Assembly (NCBI GenBank): GCA_003674045.1
Contig: PENC01000003.1
Location: 492,379 to 556,378, forward strand
Direction: 5' to 3'
Origin: Streptomyces griseocarneus
Lineage (GTDB): Bacteria; Actinomycetota; Actinomycetes; Streptomycetales; Streptomycetaceae
DNA length: 64,000 bases
Under the pieces are notes generated by a model. That model was not told the origin of the DNA. It was given only the letters and a program-made list of their open reading frames with translations, and did no database searches. Below, in pieces: positions 42,477-49,855 of the stretch (within the stretch, counting starts at the first letter, position 1; every line of letters starts with the position of its first letter). The translations under genes and the position numbers were made by a program.

Positions 42477-43234
42477 GCGTCCTCGATCGCTTCCGGCTCG
42501 ACGGCCGCGTCGCCGTGGTCACCGGCGCCTCCTCCGGGCTGGGTATCGCCTTCGCCACCGCGTTGGCCGAGGCCGGCGCCGACGTCGTGCTCGGGGCTCG
42601 GCGCACCGAGAGGCTGGAGGCCGTGCGCACGGTCGTCGAGAGGCTCGGCCGCCGGGCCGTCGCGGTGCGTACCGACGTCGCCAGGCCGGAGGACTGCCGC
42701 GCGCTGGTCGACGCAGCCGTGCAGGCGTTCGGGCGCGTGGACATCCTTGTTAACAACGCCGGGATCAGCAGTGAACACCCCGCGACGGAGGAGACGCCGG
42801 AGCAGTTCCGCGAGGTCATCGACATCAATCTCAACGGCTCCTATTGGATGGCCCAGGCCGCGGGCGCGGTGATGCTGCCCGGCAGTGCCATCGTCAATGT
42901 CTCGAGCATCCTCGCGCTGGTCACGGGCGGGCTGCCGCAGGCCGCCTACTCGGCGTCGAAGGCCGGGCTCCTCGGGCTCACCCGCGATCTCGCCCAGCAG
43001 TGGACCCCCGGCAAGGGCATTCGCGTGAACGCCCTCGCGCCGGGCTTCTTCACCTCCGCGATGACCGACGGCTACGCCGAGGGCTACCTCGAGGCGATGA
43101 TGCCCCGGGTGCTCTCGGGCCGCGTCGGGCAGCCCGAGGAGCTCGCCGCGGCCTTGATCTTCCTCGTTTCCGATGCGGCGTCCTACGTTACCGGCACCAC
43201 CCTGACGGTCGACGGGGGCACGCACATCGCGTAG
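42473..43234 (+). CDS. SDR-family oxidoreductase (FabG-like)
   Basis: 253 residues. TGASSGLG cofactor motif, NNAG, a catalytic Ser in VNVSSILA, and YSASK. It is the classical FabG type with VTGTTLTVDGG at the C-terminus. It probably reduces a beta-ketoacyl-ACP or the alpha-aminoketone made upstream, using NADPH. GTG 42473 overlaps the ACP stop by four bases. Confidence 0.92.
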   Translation: MSVLDRFRLDGRVAVVTGASSGLGIAFATALAEAGADVVLGARRTERLEAVRTVVERLGRRAVAVRTDVARPEDCRALVDAAVQAFGRVDILVNNAGISSEHPATEETPEQFREVIDINLNGSYWMAQAAGAVMLPGSAIVNVSSILALVTGGLPQAAYSASKAGLLGLTRDLAQQWTPGKGIRVNALAPGFFTSAMTDGYAEGYLEAMMPRVLSGRVGQPEELAAALIFLVSDAASYVTGTTLTVDGGTHIA

Positions 43235-43399
43235 TGACACGCAGCGTGGACCCCGCGGCTGCGAACTCCTCCGGCCGAGCAGCGCGTCCCAACGGAATCT
43301 GCGAGCGGATGTGTTCATGTTGCTGATCAGCGAGCGATGCGGTCGTCCGGCGAGCCTTTCGCGTGGAACCGATCCATTCGGCGGCCCGGGGAGCCGGCC

Positions 43400-44656
43400 A
43401 TGACGACGGAGCCGACCGCCCGTTCCCTTCCGCGTGAACCGCTCGGCGATCCGCACCTGATCCGCCTCGTCGTGGGCCAAGGGCTGGCGGCCGTGGTCGA
43501 TGCGCTGTTCGTCATCTGGCTCACGCTCTTCGTGCTCGAGCTGTCGGAACCCGGGATCACCACAGGGCTGGTTCTTGTGGCCGTGGCGCTGCCGCGAGCG
43601 GTGCTCCTGCTCCCCGGAGGAGTACTGGTCGACCGCCTCGGTCCCACCCGTGTCGTGGCCGGCGGCTCCTGGCTCCGGGTCGCCGTCCTGCTCGCCCTCG
43701 GCGCCCTGGTCACCTTCACCTCGCCGGCGGTGACGACGGTTGCGCTGCTCGGCGGGCTGCTCGGCGCCGCCGACGCCGCATACTTCCCGGCGGCGCTGGC
43801 GTTGCTGCCCGCCATCGTGCCGACCGAGAAGCTCTCCCGTGTCAACGCGCTGGTGCAGGGCGCGGAGTCGGGGGGCGATCTGGTCGGCCCGGCGGTGGCC
43901 GCCGGAGCCATCGCCGCGGTCGGCTTCGATGCGACGCTCGGCGGGATCGTGGCGATGGCCGCTTTGGCCGCCGTCGCCCTGAGCACGCTCATCCGCGTGA
44001 TACGACGTGGCGAAGGTGCCGGGGACGACGCCGGTCCGGACGCCGCCGAAGGCGAGCAGCTCAGTTTCGCACGTGCCCTCGGCGCGGGCTTGGGATACGC
44101 CTGGCACGAACCGCTGGTGCGAGGAATGCTGGCAGCCATCGCCCTGATCAACATTGCGGTCGTGGGCCCGGTGCTCGTGGGCGGTGCGGTGCTCGCCGAT
44201 CAACGCCTCGGTGGCGCGGGATCCCTGGGCGTCGTGCTCTCCGGTTTCGGTGCCGGTTCACTGGCCGGGTCACTCACGGCGGGGTGGCGGCCGCCCGCCC
44301 GGCGCGGCTGGATCGTGGTCGGCGGGGTCGCGGCGATCGGCGCAGGCATGACCGGACTCGCCACCGTCACCCATGTCGTCGCCGCCACGGCGGTCGTCTC
44401 ACTCGTCGGCCTCGGGTCCGGGTTCCTCGGAGTGGTCATCGTGTCCACTCTGCAGGAGCGGGTGCCCGAGCAACTGCTGGGCCGAGTACTCAGCCTCGTC
44501 GTCCTGGCCACGGTGGCGTTCGAACCGTTCTCCTACGTGATTGCCGGCGTCCTGCTCCCGTACGGTACGACGACGCTGTTCCTGGTCTCCGGCAGCGCCG
44601 TCCTGGCGTGCGCCGGCCTGGTCGCCACGAGCCCGGCGATCCGCTCCCTGCGGTGA
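43400..44656 (+). CDS. MFS transporter (EntS-like exporter)
   Basis: 418 residues with about eleven to twelve helices. LPGGVLVDRLGPTRVVAGG is a motif-A-like loop, and the MFS_3 pattern (PAALALLPAIVPTEKLSRVNALVQGAESGGDLVGPAVAG-like) is typical of enterobactin-exporter relatives. ATG 43400 lies after GGGGAG. It closes the long biosynthetic operon and probably exports its product. Confidence 0.88.
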   Translation: MTTEPTARSLPREPLGDPHLIRLVVGQGLAAVVDALFVIWLTLFVLELSEPGITTGLVLVAVALPRAVLLLPGGVLVDRLGPTRVVAGGSWLRVAVLLALGALVTFTSPAVTTVALLGGLLGAADAAYFPAALALLPAIVPTEKLSRVNALVQGAESGGDLVGPAVAAGAIAAVGFDATLGGIVAMAALAAVALSTLIRVIRRGEGAGDDAGPDAAEGEQLSFARALGAGLGYAWHEPLVRGMLAAIALINIAVVGPVLVGGAVLADQRLGGAGSLGVVLSGFGAGSLAGSLTAGWRPPARRGWIVVGGVAAIGAGMTGLATVTHVVAATAVVSLVGLGSGFLGVVIVSTLQERVPEQLLGRVLSLVVLATVAFEPFSYVIAGVLLPYGTTTLFLVSGSAVLACAGLVATSPAIRSLR

Positions 44657-44709
44657 CCGTGTCGATCGCCGGTCGTCTGCCGACCACCGGGCCCGGCAAA
44701 GGGGATGGG

Positions 44710-45189
44710 TCAGCGGGTGCGTTCGTAGTGGCGGCGTGCTTTTTCGCGGTTACCGCAGACGGCCATGGAGCACCAGCGGGCGCGGTTGGCGCGGCTGCGG
44801 TCGAGCAGGAACAGCCGGCACTCGCCGTTGGCGCAGGGGCGCAGCCGGCCGGGCAGTTGTTTCTCGGCGGCAGCCCAGGCGAGGACCACCTCGACGGCCA
44901 GCCGGGCATGCGGGGGAGTCTTGAGCGTCCACTGAAGACCGTCCGCAGTGATCTCCGGGACCTGGTGGACCCCTTCGAGCAGCGGGCTCAACACGGCAGG
45001 TGGGGTTTCTCCGCGCACGACGTCCTGCAGGGTGTCCCGTGCCGCGCGCAGCAGTGCCAGTTCCGCGGGGCTGCCTTCGCCGCCGTGCTCCCGCGCCCAG
45101 CGCCTGCCTCCGGCCGGGTCGCCGAGCGCATCCTGTTCCTCGCCGTTGACCAGCGGCCTGCTGTTGAGCAGGTCCAGCAGGGTGTCCAT
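44710..45189 (-). CDS. CGNR zinc-finger regulator (ABATE domain)
   Basis: 159 residues. The C-terminal treble-clef finger is complete: C119, C124, C140 and C145 in CANGEC...WCSMAVCGNREKARRHYER. The N-terminal ABATE-like helical domain is typical of these actinobacterial regulators. It probably binds the CTAACC/GGTTAG inverted repeats in the divergent spacer and controls itself and the hydrolase gene at 45294. Confidence 0.88.
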   Translation of the reverse strand: MDTLLDLLNSRPLVNGEEQDALGDPAGGRRWAREHGGEGSPAELALLRAARDTLQDVVRGETPPAVLSPLLEGVHQVPEITADGLQWTLKTPPHARLAVEVVLAWAAAEKQLPGRLRPCANGECRLFLLDRSRANRARWCSMAVCGNREKARRHYERTR

Positions 45190-45204
45190 CGGCCACCACC
45201 TTTT

Positions 45205-45291
45205 CTAACCAGATTGCATCGGTTGACAGGTTAGCTCGCCGCGTGCTTGCATGGCGAATACCTAACCGCATCAATCGTTTAAAGGGGTTAG
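45205..45291. promoter_or_regulatory. Two identical-geometry operators in the CGNR/hydrolase promoter
   Basis: CTAACC-N18-GGTTAG occurs twice, at 45205-45234 and 45262-45291, each spanning exactly 30 bp, 57 bp apart. They fill the spacer between the divergent starts at 45189 and 45294; the second ends just before the GTG. They are likely operators for the CGNR protein. Confidence 0.65.
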
Positions 45292-45293
45292 AA

Positions 45294-46160
45294 GTGAGCT
45301 CGGTGCACCACCGGACCGCCACCGTCGGCGGCCACGAGATCTTCTACCGCGAGGCCGGCCCCGCCGACGCCCCCGCGATCGTCCTGCTGCACGGCTTCCC
45401 GACCAGCTCGTTCATGTTCCGCGACCTCATCCCGCTGCTGGCCGACAAGTACCACGTCATCGCGCCGGACCACCTCGGCTTCGGCCTCTCCGACGCCCCC
45501 CTCGTCGACGAGTTCACCTACACGTTCGACGCCCTCGCCGACCTCACCTCCGGGCTGCTCGACCAACTGGGCCTCGACCGCTACGCCCTCTACGTCCAGG
45601 ACTACGGCGCCCCGATCGGATGGCGCCTCGCACTCCGGCACCCCGAGCGGATCAGCGCCATCGTCACCCAGAACGGCAATGGGTACGAGGAGGGCTTCGT
45701 CGAGTCGTTCTGGAAGGACGTATGGGCCTACGGGGCGGAGCCCGGCCCCGCCACCGAACCCGCCGTCCGCGCTGCGCTGGGCATCGACGCCATCCGCTGG
45801 CAGTACCTGCACGGCGTGCCCGACCCGAGCCTGGTCAGCCCGGACACCTGGCAGCACGACTTCGCCCTCGTCTCCCGCGAGGGCAACGACGAGATCCAGC
45901 TGGCGCTGTTCCGCGACTACCGGAACAACCGCCCGCTCTACCCGCTGCTGCACGAATTCCTGCGCACCAGCGAGGTCCCGGTACTCGCCGTGTGGGGCCG
46001 CAACGACGAAATCTTCGGCCCGGCCGGCGCGCAGGCCTTCGCCCGCGACGCCAAGGGCGCCGAGGTGCACCTGATCGACGGCGGTCACTTCCTGCTGGAG
46101 AGCCGGCTGGACGTCGTCGCGGGTTACCTGCGCGGCTTCCTCGGGCGGGTGCTGGGCTGA
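45294..46160 (+). CDS. Alpha/beta hydrolase (haloalkane dehalogenase/epoxide hydrolase-like)
   Basis: 288 residues from GTG 45294 (AAAGGGG upstream). The oxyanion motif is HGFPTSS, the nucleophile is Asp103 in VQDYGAPIG (as in haloalkane dehalogenases and epoxide hydrolases rather than Ser esterases), with WGRNDEIFG and a C-terminal GGHF for the acid and His. It probably hydrolyses a C-X or epoxide bond of a xenobiotic or metabolite. The divergent CGNR regulator suggests substrate-inducible expression. Confidence 0.88.
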   Translation: MSSVHHRTATVGGHEIFYREAGPADAPAIVLLHGFPTSSFMFRDLIPLLADKYHVIAPDHLGFGLSDAPLVDEFTYTFDALADLTSGLLDQLGLDRYALYVQDYGAPIGWRLALRHPERISAIVTQNGNGYEEGFVESFWKDVWAYGAEPGPATEPAVRAALGIDAIRWQYLHGVPDPSLVSPDTWQHDFALVSREGNDEIQLALFRDYRNNRPLYPLLHEFLRTSEVPVLAVWGRNDEIFGPAGAQAFARDAKGAEVHLIDGGHFLLESRLDVVAGYLRGFLGRVLG

Positions 46161-46281
46161 AGGCGAGTGGTCGGTCAAGAGGGAAGCGCGTCGAACCCGG
46201 GCCTGGGCCTCTGCTGTCTACCGGGAACGTGACAGGCGCGGGCAAGCGCCCGGCGACGACTGCCGGCGTACGCGTCAACGC

Positions 46282-46300
46282 GGTTCTGGCAAGATTTTCG
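46282..46300 (+). repeat. IS-end-like sequence
   Basis: GGTTCTGGCAAGATTTTCG resembles one arm of the palindrome at 63669-63693 (about 16 of 19 positions) and lies just before a transposase fragment. It looks like a decayed terminal repeat of an ISL3-type element. Confidence 0.35.
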
Positions 46301-46338
46301 TAGCTGGAGATCGTCCCGGTGCGGCGGTCGGCCGGTCC

Positions 46339-46620
46339 GTGTGGCGGGCAGCCTTCAGGCGTGCCCCAGCACTGCCGCCACCCGACGAGCCTGGCCTCGC
46401 ACCCATCGAAGAGGCCGCCGAGGCCGCCGCAGCGAACACACGGGCAGGACGGCACGCCAGAAGACTGTTCGAGACCGTGCACACGCTCACCGACACCGGC
46501 CGGTCCTACAGCGCCGCAGCCCGGGAGCTCGGTCTGAACCGCCGCACGATGCGCAAATACGCCCGGGCCCGCACCTGGCAAGAGATAGTGCGCCGTCCAG
46601 CCGACGGCCTGCCGGGGTGA
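46339..46620 (+). pseudogene. Transposase fragment (ISL3-type HTH region)
   Basis: About 90 residues including LFETVHTLTDTGRSYSAAARELGLNRRTMRKYARARTWQE, a resolvase-like HTH of the sort found inside actinobacterial ISL3-type transposases. The DDE catalytic core is missing. It abuts, on the other strand, a LysR fragment, so the insertion probably truncated that gene. Both are decayed. Confidence 0.6.
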
Positions 46621-46795
46621 GGGCGACGCTGCGTGTCGTGCGGTCCACCAGCCGGACCCCGAGGGTGTCCTCCAGGCCACGGACGGCGCGGGTGAGGGCG
46701 GGCCGGCTGACGCGGCACCCGGCGGAGGCTTGGGAGAAGTGCTGTTCCTCCGCCAGGGCCACGAAAGAGCGCAGATGCCTCAGATCGATATCCAT
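46612..46795 (-). pseudogene. LysR-family regulator, N-terminal fragment
   Basis: ATG 46795 opens a typical LysR HTH (MDIDLRHLRSFVALAEEQ, HFSQASAGCRVSRPALTRAV, RGLEDTLGVRLVDRTTRSVALTPAGR). The reading frame then leaves the family and enters DNA antisense to the transposase fragment. The effector-binding domain is missing. No intact partner remains. Confidence 0.7.
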
Positions 46796-46932
46796 ACACC
46801 CGGTCGGCGCGGCATGGCGGAGGTGCTCGGCCCGGGACGCGCGCCCCGCGTGCACGCCGTGCAGATCTGCCGGGCCTCAGGGCGCCGTGCCGGGCCCGGC
46901 ACGGAACAGCCGTGGCGGGGCAGGAAGGGATC

Positions 46933-47520
46933 ATGGGGCAGAGCGGGCACGGGCCGGGAGTGGTGACAGGTCCGACGGTCAGCCGGTGGCGGCTGGCGGC
47001 AGGCGCGGCCGTCGCGCTGGGCGGGGCGGGCGCGCTGCTGGTCGGCATGGCCCACGGTGTGGTGGCGGTGTCGTTGGCGGGGTCCGGCGGAGCCTTCAAG
47101 GTGACCGGGGAGCGGCTGGAGGGGAGCGGGTTCAGGGAAGTGACGCAGACCGTGGCGGAACAGGACGGGACGCGGCATCCGGTGGCGGTGGTCAGCGCCG
47201 AGCGGGCATCGGTCGGGGGGCTGTGCGCGAGCCTGGTGGTGCCGACGCCGTTGGGGCCGGTTACGTTGCGGGGGGCGGCCGGGCGGACGGCACCCGTGCA
47301 GGCCACGGGGCTCGTGGTCGACACGGACCAGGTCAGCGGCGCGGAGGCGGAGTTCAGCGGACTGCGGGTCGGACTGCTGCCACAGGGTGGTGTCGGGGCC
47401 GAGGCCGGGCAGGCGGCCCTGGTGCGGCCGCGGTTCACGTCCTGGGTGGTGACGGCCGGTAGTTTCCGGGCGCGGGACGTGGACGTGACGGTCAAGGCCG
47501 GGCGGGCGGAATGCTCTTGA
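46933..47520 (+). CDS. DUF6230-family secreted/membrane protein
   Basis: 195 residues from ATG 46933 (AAGGGATC upstream). An N-terminal signal or anchor helix (WRLAAGAAVALGGAGALLVGMA) is followed by a beta-rich region with FKVTGERLEGSGF and LVVDTDQVSGAEAEFSGLRVG, typical of DUF6230. I recall that older Streptomyces annotations called relatives cholesterol esterase, but no catalytic triad is obvious here. The next gene (DUF6114) overlaps by 10 bp, the standard pairing for this family. Confidence 0.8.
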   Translation: MGQSGHGPGVVTGPTVSRWRLAAGAAVALGGAGALLVGMAHGVVAVSLAGSGGAFKVTGERLEGSGFREVTQTVAEQDGTRHPVAVVSAERASVGGLCASLVVPTPLGPVTLRGAAGRTAPVQATGLVVDTDQVSGAEAEFSGLRVGLLPQGGVGAEAGQAALVRPRFTSWVVTAGSFRARDVDVTVKAGRAECS

Positions 47521-47879
47521 GACGGCTGCGCAGCAGGGCCTGGCGGCGCGGCCGGCCGCTGGGTGCCGCGGCACTTGCGGTGCTGGGGGCGGTGGAGGTG
47601 CTCGTGCTGCCCTTCGCCGGAGGCCCGGCCGCGCTGACCGTGGCGGGGATCGTCGGCGGGGCCGGTCTGTCCACGAGCGTGCCGTTGCTCGCGGCATCCC
47701 TGATGCTGGCCACGCACCCACAGCTCCACACCGCCCTCGGCCTGGTGGTCCTGGCGCTGGCCCTGGTCGCCCTGGTCACCTGCAATGTGGGCGGCATGCT
47801 GGTCGGCAGTGCGCTCGCCGGGGCGGGCGGGGTGTGGGGGTTCGCCTGGCTGCCGCCCCCGGAGTCGCGGCGCCCGTGA
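47511..47879 (+). CDS. DUF6114-family membrane protein
   Basis: 122 residues. After a basic start (LRRLRSRAWRRGRPLG) there are three to four hydrophobic helices, and the sequence matches the DUF6114 pattern encoded after DUF6230. It overlaps both neighbours (10 bp upstream, GTGA downstream), so the three genes form one tight operon. The function is unknown; it is perhaps a membrane partner for the DUF6230 protein. Confidence 0.8.
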   Translation: MLLRRLRSRAWRRGRPLGAAALAVLGAVEVLVLPFAGGPAALTVAGIVGGAGLSTSVPLLAASLMLATHPQLHTALGLVVLALALVALVTCNVGGMLVGSALAGAGGVWGFAWLPPPESRRP

Positions 47880-48355
47880 GCCGAGCCGCCCGCGCCGTGG
47901 CTGTCCTGCTCATGACGGCCGTGACAAGCGTCGCCCCGCCGGCCCCGGCGGAGGTCTCCGCAACAGGGCTGTCGCCCATGACCGTACGGGCCGGGACGGT
48001 CAGCAGCGGCCCTGTGCGCTGCGTCAAAGGCGTCGGCGGAGCTGGTGCGCGACGTCCCGTGCTGCACTGCCGCTTCATCCACCTCGAACTCACCCGTGCC
48101 GTGCTCACCGCCGATACTCCGGACGGCATGGTGACCGTGAGCTGTGCCCATGCCGATCTGCCCGGAGCCGTGGATGCGGACCTCGGGAGTGTCAGCGGCC
48201 GTCTCGCGGGGCTCCTCCCCGTCCGGTGGGATGCCGAGCTCCCCCTGCCCGGGTTCTCCGCCCCGCCGGTGGCGCTGACCGATGTGACGGCCACCGCCGA
48301 TTCCTTCACTGTTCCGGGCGGACGGCTCCTTGATGCCGTGCAGCGGCGACGCTAG
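47876..48355 (+). CDS. Secreted hypothetical protein of the DUF6230/DUF6114 operon
   Basis: 159 residues from GTG 47876, coupled to the DUF6114 gene. The start VSRAARAVAVLLMTAVTSVAPPAPAE is a signal peptide. The mature part is beta-rich with a pair of cysteines (VRCVKG and LHCRF) and a third in VSCAHADL. I do not recognise a family. It overlaps the 3' end of the cis-prenyltransferase gene on the opposite strand by 50 bp. Confidence 0.7.
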   Translation: MSRAARAVAVLLMTAVTSVAPPAPAEVSATGLSPMTVRAGTVSSGPVRCVKGVGGAGARRPVLHCRFIHLELTRAVLTADTPDGMVTVSCAHADLPGAVDADLGSVSGRLAGLLPVRWDAELPLPGFSAPPVALTDVTATADSFTVPGGRLLDAVQRRR

Positions 48356-49160
48356 CCGTCGTCGTGCCGAAGCGGCGCTTGCGCGCGGGGAAGGTCCGGA
48401 TGAGGGCCCGGAGCTGGTCGCCGGTGAAATCGGGCCAGAGCGTCTTGACGAAGAAGAGCTCCGAGTAGGCCGACTGCCAGAGCAGGAAGTTGGAGATCCG
48501 CTGCTCTCCGGAGGTGCGGATGAGCATGTCGACGTCCGGCAGCGTGGGCAGCAGCAGATGACGGGCGAAGACGCCTTCGTCGATGGCGTCCGGGTGCAGT
48601 CGGCCGGCCACCGCGGCGCGGGCCAGCTCCGCGGCCGCCCGGGTGATCTCGGCACGGCCGCCGTAGTTGAAACAGAGGGCGACGGTCGTCGCCCGCCCCT
48701 GCCGGGTGCGGTGCTCGGCCTCGCGCAGCGCCCGCACCACTTCCGGGGCCAGCCCCTTCTCCGAGCCGCACCACAGCAGCCGCACCCCCCGCTCGATGAA
48801 GTCGGTGAAGCCCTGCGCGCTCTCCCTGGCCAGCCGCATCAGCGCCGCGACCTCGGCGTGCGGGCGGTTCCAGTTCTCGGTGGAGAAGAAGAACAGCGAG
48901 AGGTACTCGACGCCCTCGTCGAGTGCCGCGTCCAGTACGGACCACAGGGCCTCGCGCATGCCGACCTCATGGCCGTGGATCCGGGAACGTCCCCGGGCAG
49001 TGGCCCAGCGCCCGTTGCCGTCCATGATGATGGCGATGTGCCGCGGGCGGCCGTCGGAAGCCGGGGACGGCGTCTTCGGGCGGAAGCCGGCGGAATCGCC
49101 TTCGATACCGCGGAGCAGCCGTACGGCGGCGCGTAACCGCCATTGTGCGATTCGGGACAC
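48306..49160 (-). CDS. Cis-prenyltransferase (isoprenyl transferase, UppS-like)
   Basis: 284 residues. Conserved region I is HIAIIMDGNGRWATARG with catalytic Asp and the Arg-Trp pair. FFSTENWNRP and FNYGGRAEI (regions II and III) and RTSGEQRISNFLLWQSAYSE (region V) are all intact. GTG 49160 fits the family length. It condenses isopentenyl diphosphate units with cis geometry, making undecaprenyl or a shorter polyprenyl diphosphate. Beside a PAP2-like protein, a P450 and a GMC oxidoreductase, this copy may serve a specialised isoprenoid. Confidence 0.9.
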   Translation of the reverse strand: MSRIAQWRLRAAVRLLRGIEGDSAGFRPKTPSPASDGRPRHIAIIMDGNGRWATARGRSRIHGHEVGMREALWSVLDAALDEGVEYLSLFFFSTENWNRPHAEVAALMRLARESAQGFTDFIERGVRLLWCGSEKGLAPEVVRALREAEHRTRQGRATTVALCFNYGGRAEITRAAAELARAAVAGRLHPDAIDEGVFARHLLLPTLPDVDMLIRTSGEQRISNFLLWQSAYSELFFVKTLWPDFTGDQLRALIRTFPARKRRFGTTTASVAAARHQGAVRPEQ

Positions 49161-49261
49161 CGGAACCCCCTGCCCATGCTCGCGGCTTACAGCAGAGCTT
49201 TCCGGGGAGTCCGGTTGCCTATGCCCCAAACCAGGTGGACGGACGTTTCGTTGGGCGGATC

Positions 49262-49855
49262 GTGGCAGAGAAGCGCACGCGCGGCAGTGGCCGCGCCGAC
49301 CGGCTGGCGCGCTGGACGGCACGGCTGTTCGCACCTCCCGTGCTCCCGGTGGCCGCCGGGTGCGTGCTCAGTCTGCGGGCGGCCCAGCCGGTATGGGGCA
49401 TCGTCGCCGTGGGCGGTTCGGTGCTGGCGGTGGTGGTGATGGTCGTGGGGGCACGCCGGGGCTGGTGGTCGGATGCGGAGCTGAGCCGCCGGGCCGAGCG
49501 TCCGCTGCCGCTCGCCTGCGCGAGCGGGGGCGCGCTGGTGGTGTGGCTGGTGTGCTGGAGGCTCGGTGCGCCGGGCACGTTGCTGGTGCCGGCGGCGCTC
49601 GCGCCGCTGGGGGGCGCGGCGTTCCTGGTGTGCACCCGCTGGGGCAAGATCTCGCTGCATACGAGCGCGGCAGCGGGCGGGCTCGCGCTGCTCGGGCTCC
49701 AGGTGTCGCCGTGGTGGGCGGTGGCGGGCGGCCCGCTGGTGTGGCTCATCGGATGGTCGCGCGTACGGCTCCGGGCGCATTCCGTGCGCCAGGTGTGGGC
49801 GGGAGGGCTGCTGGGCGCGGGGCTCACCGCACTGGTGCTGTGGCTGGCGGGCTGA
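49262..49855 (+). CDS. PAP2-like integral membrane protein
   Basis: About 197 residues with five to six helices. KISLHTSAAAGGLALL and WSRVRLRAHSVRQVWAGGLLG resemble the PSGH and SRxxxxxH motifs of PAP2 lipid phosphatases. The first is altered (SLHTS for PSGHT) and the second retains SR and H. It may dephosphorylate a polyprenyl diphosphate made by the divergent cis-prenyltransferase, or be an inactive relative. GTG 49262 is preferred; longer starts are open. It overlaps the P450 3' end by 32 bp. Confidence 0.65.
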   Translation: MAEKRTRGSGRADRLARWTARLFAPPVLPVAAGCVLSLRAAQPVWGIVAVGGSVLAVVVMVVGARRGWWSDAELSRRAERPLPLACASGGALVVWLVCWRLGAPGTLLVPAALAPLGGAAFLVCTRWGKISLHTSAAAGGLALLGLQVSPWWAVAGGPLVWLIGWSRVRLRAHSVRQVWAGGLLGAGLTALVLWLAG

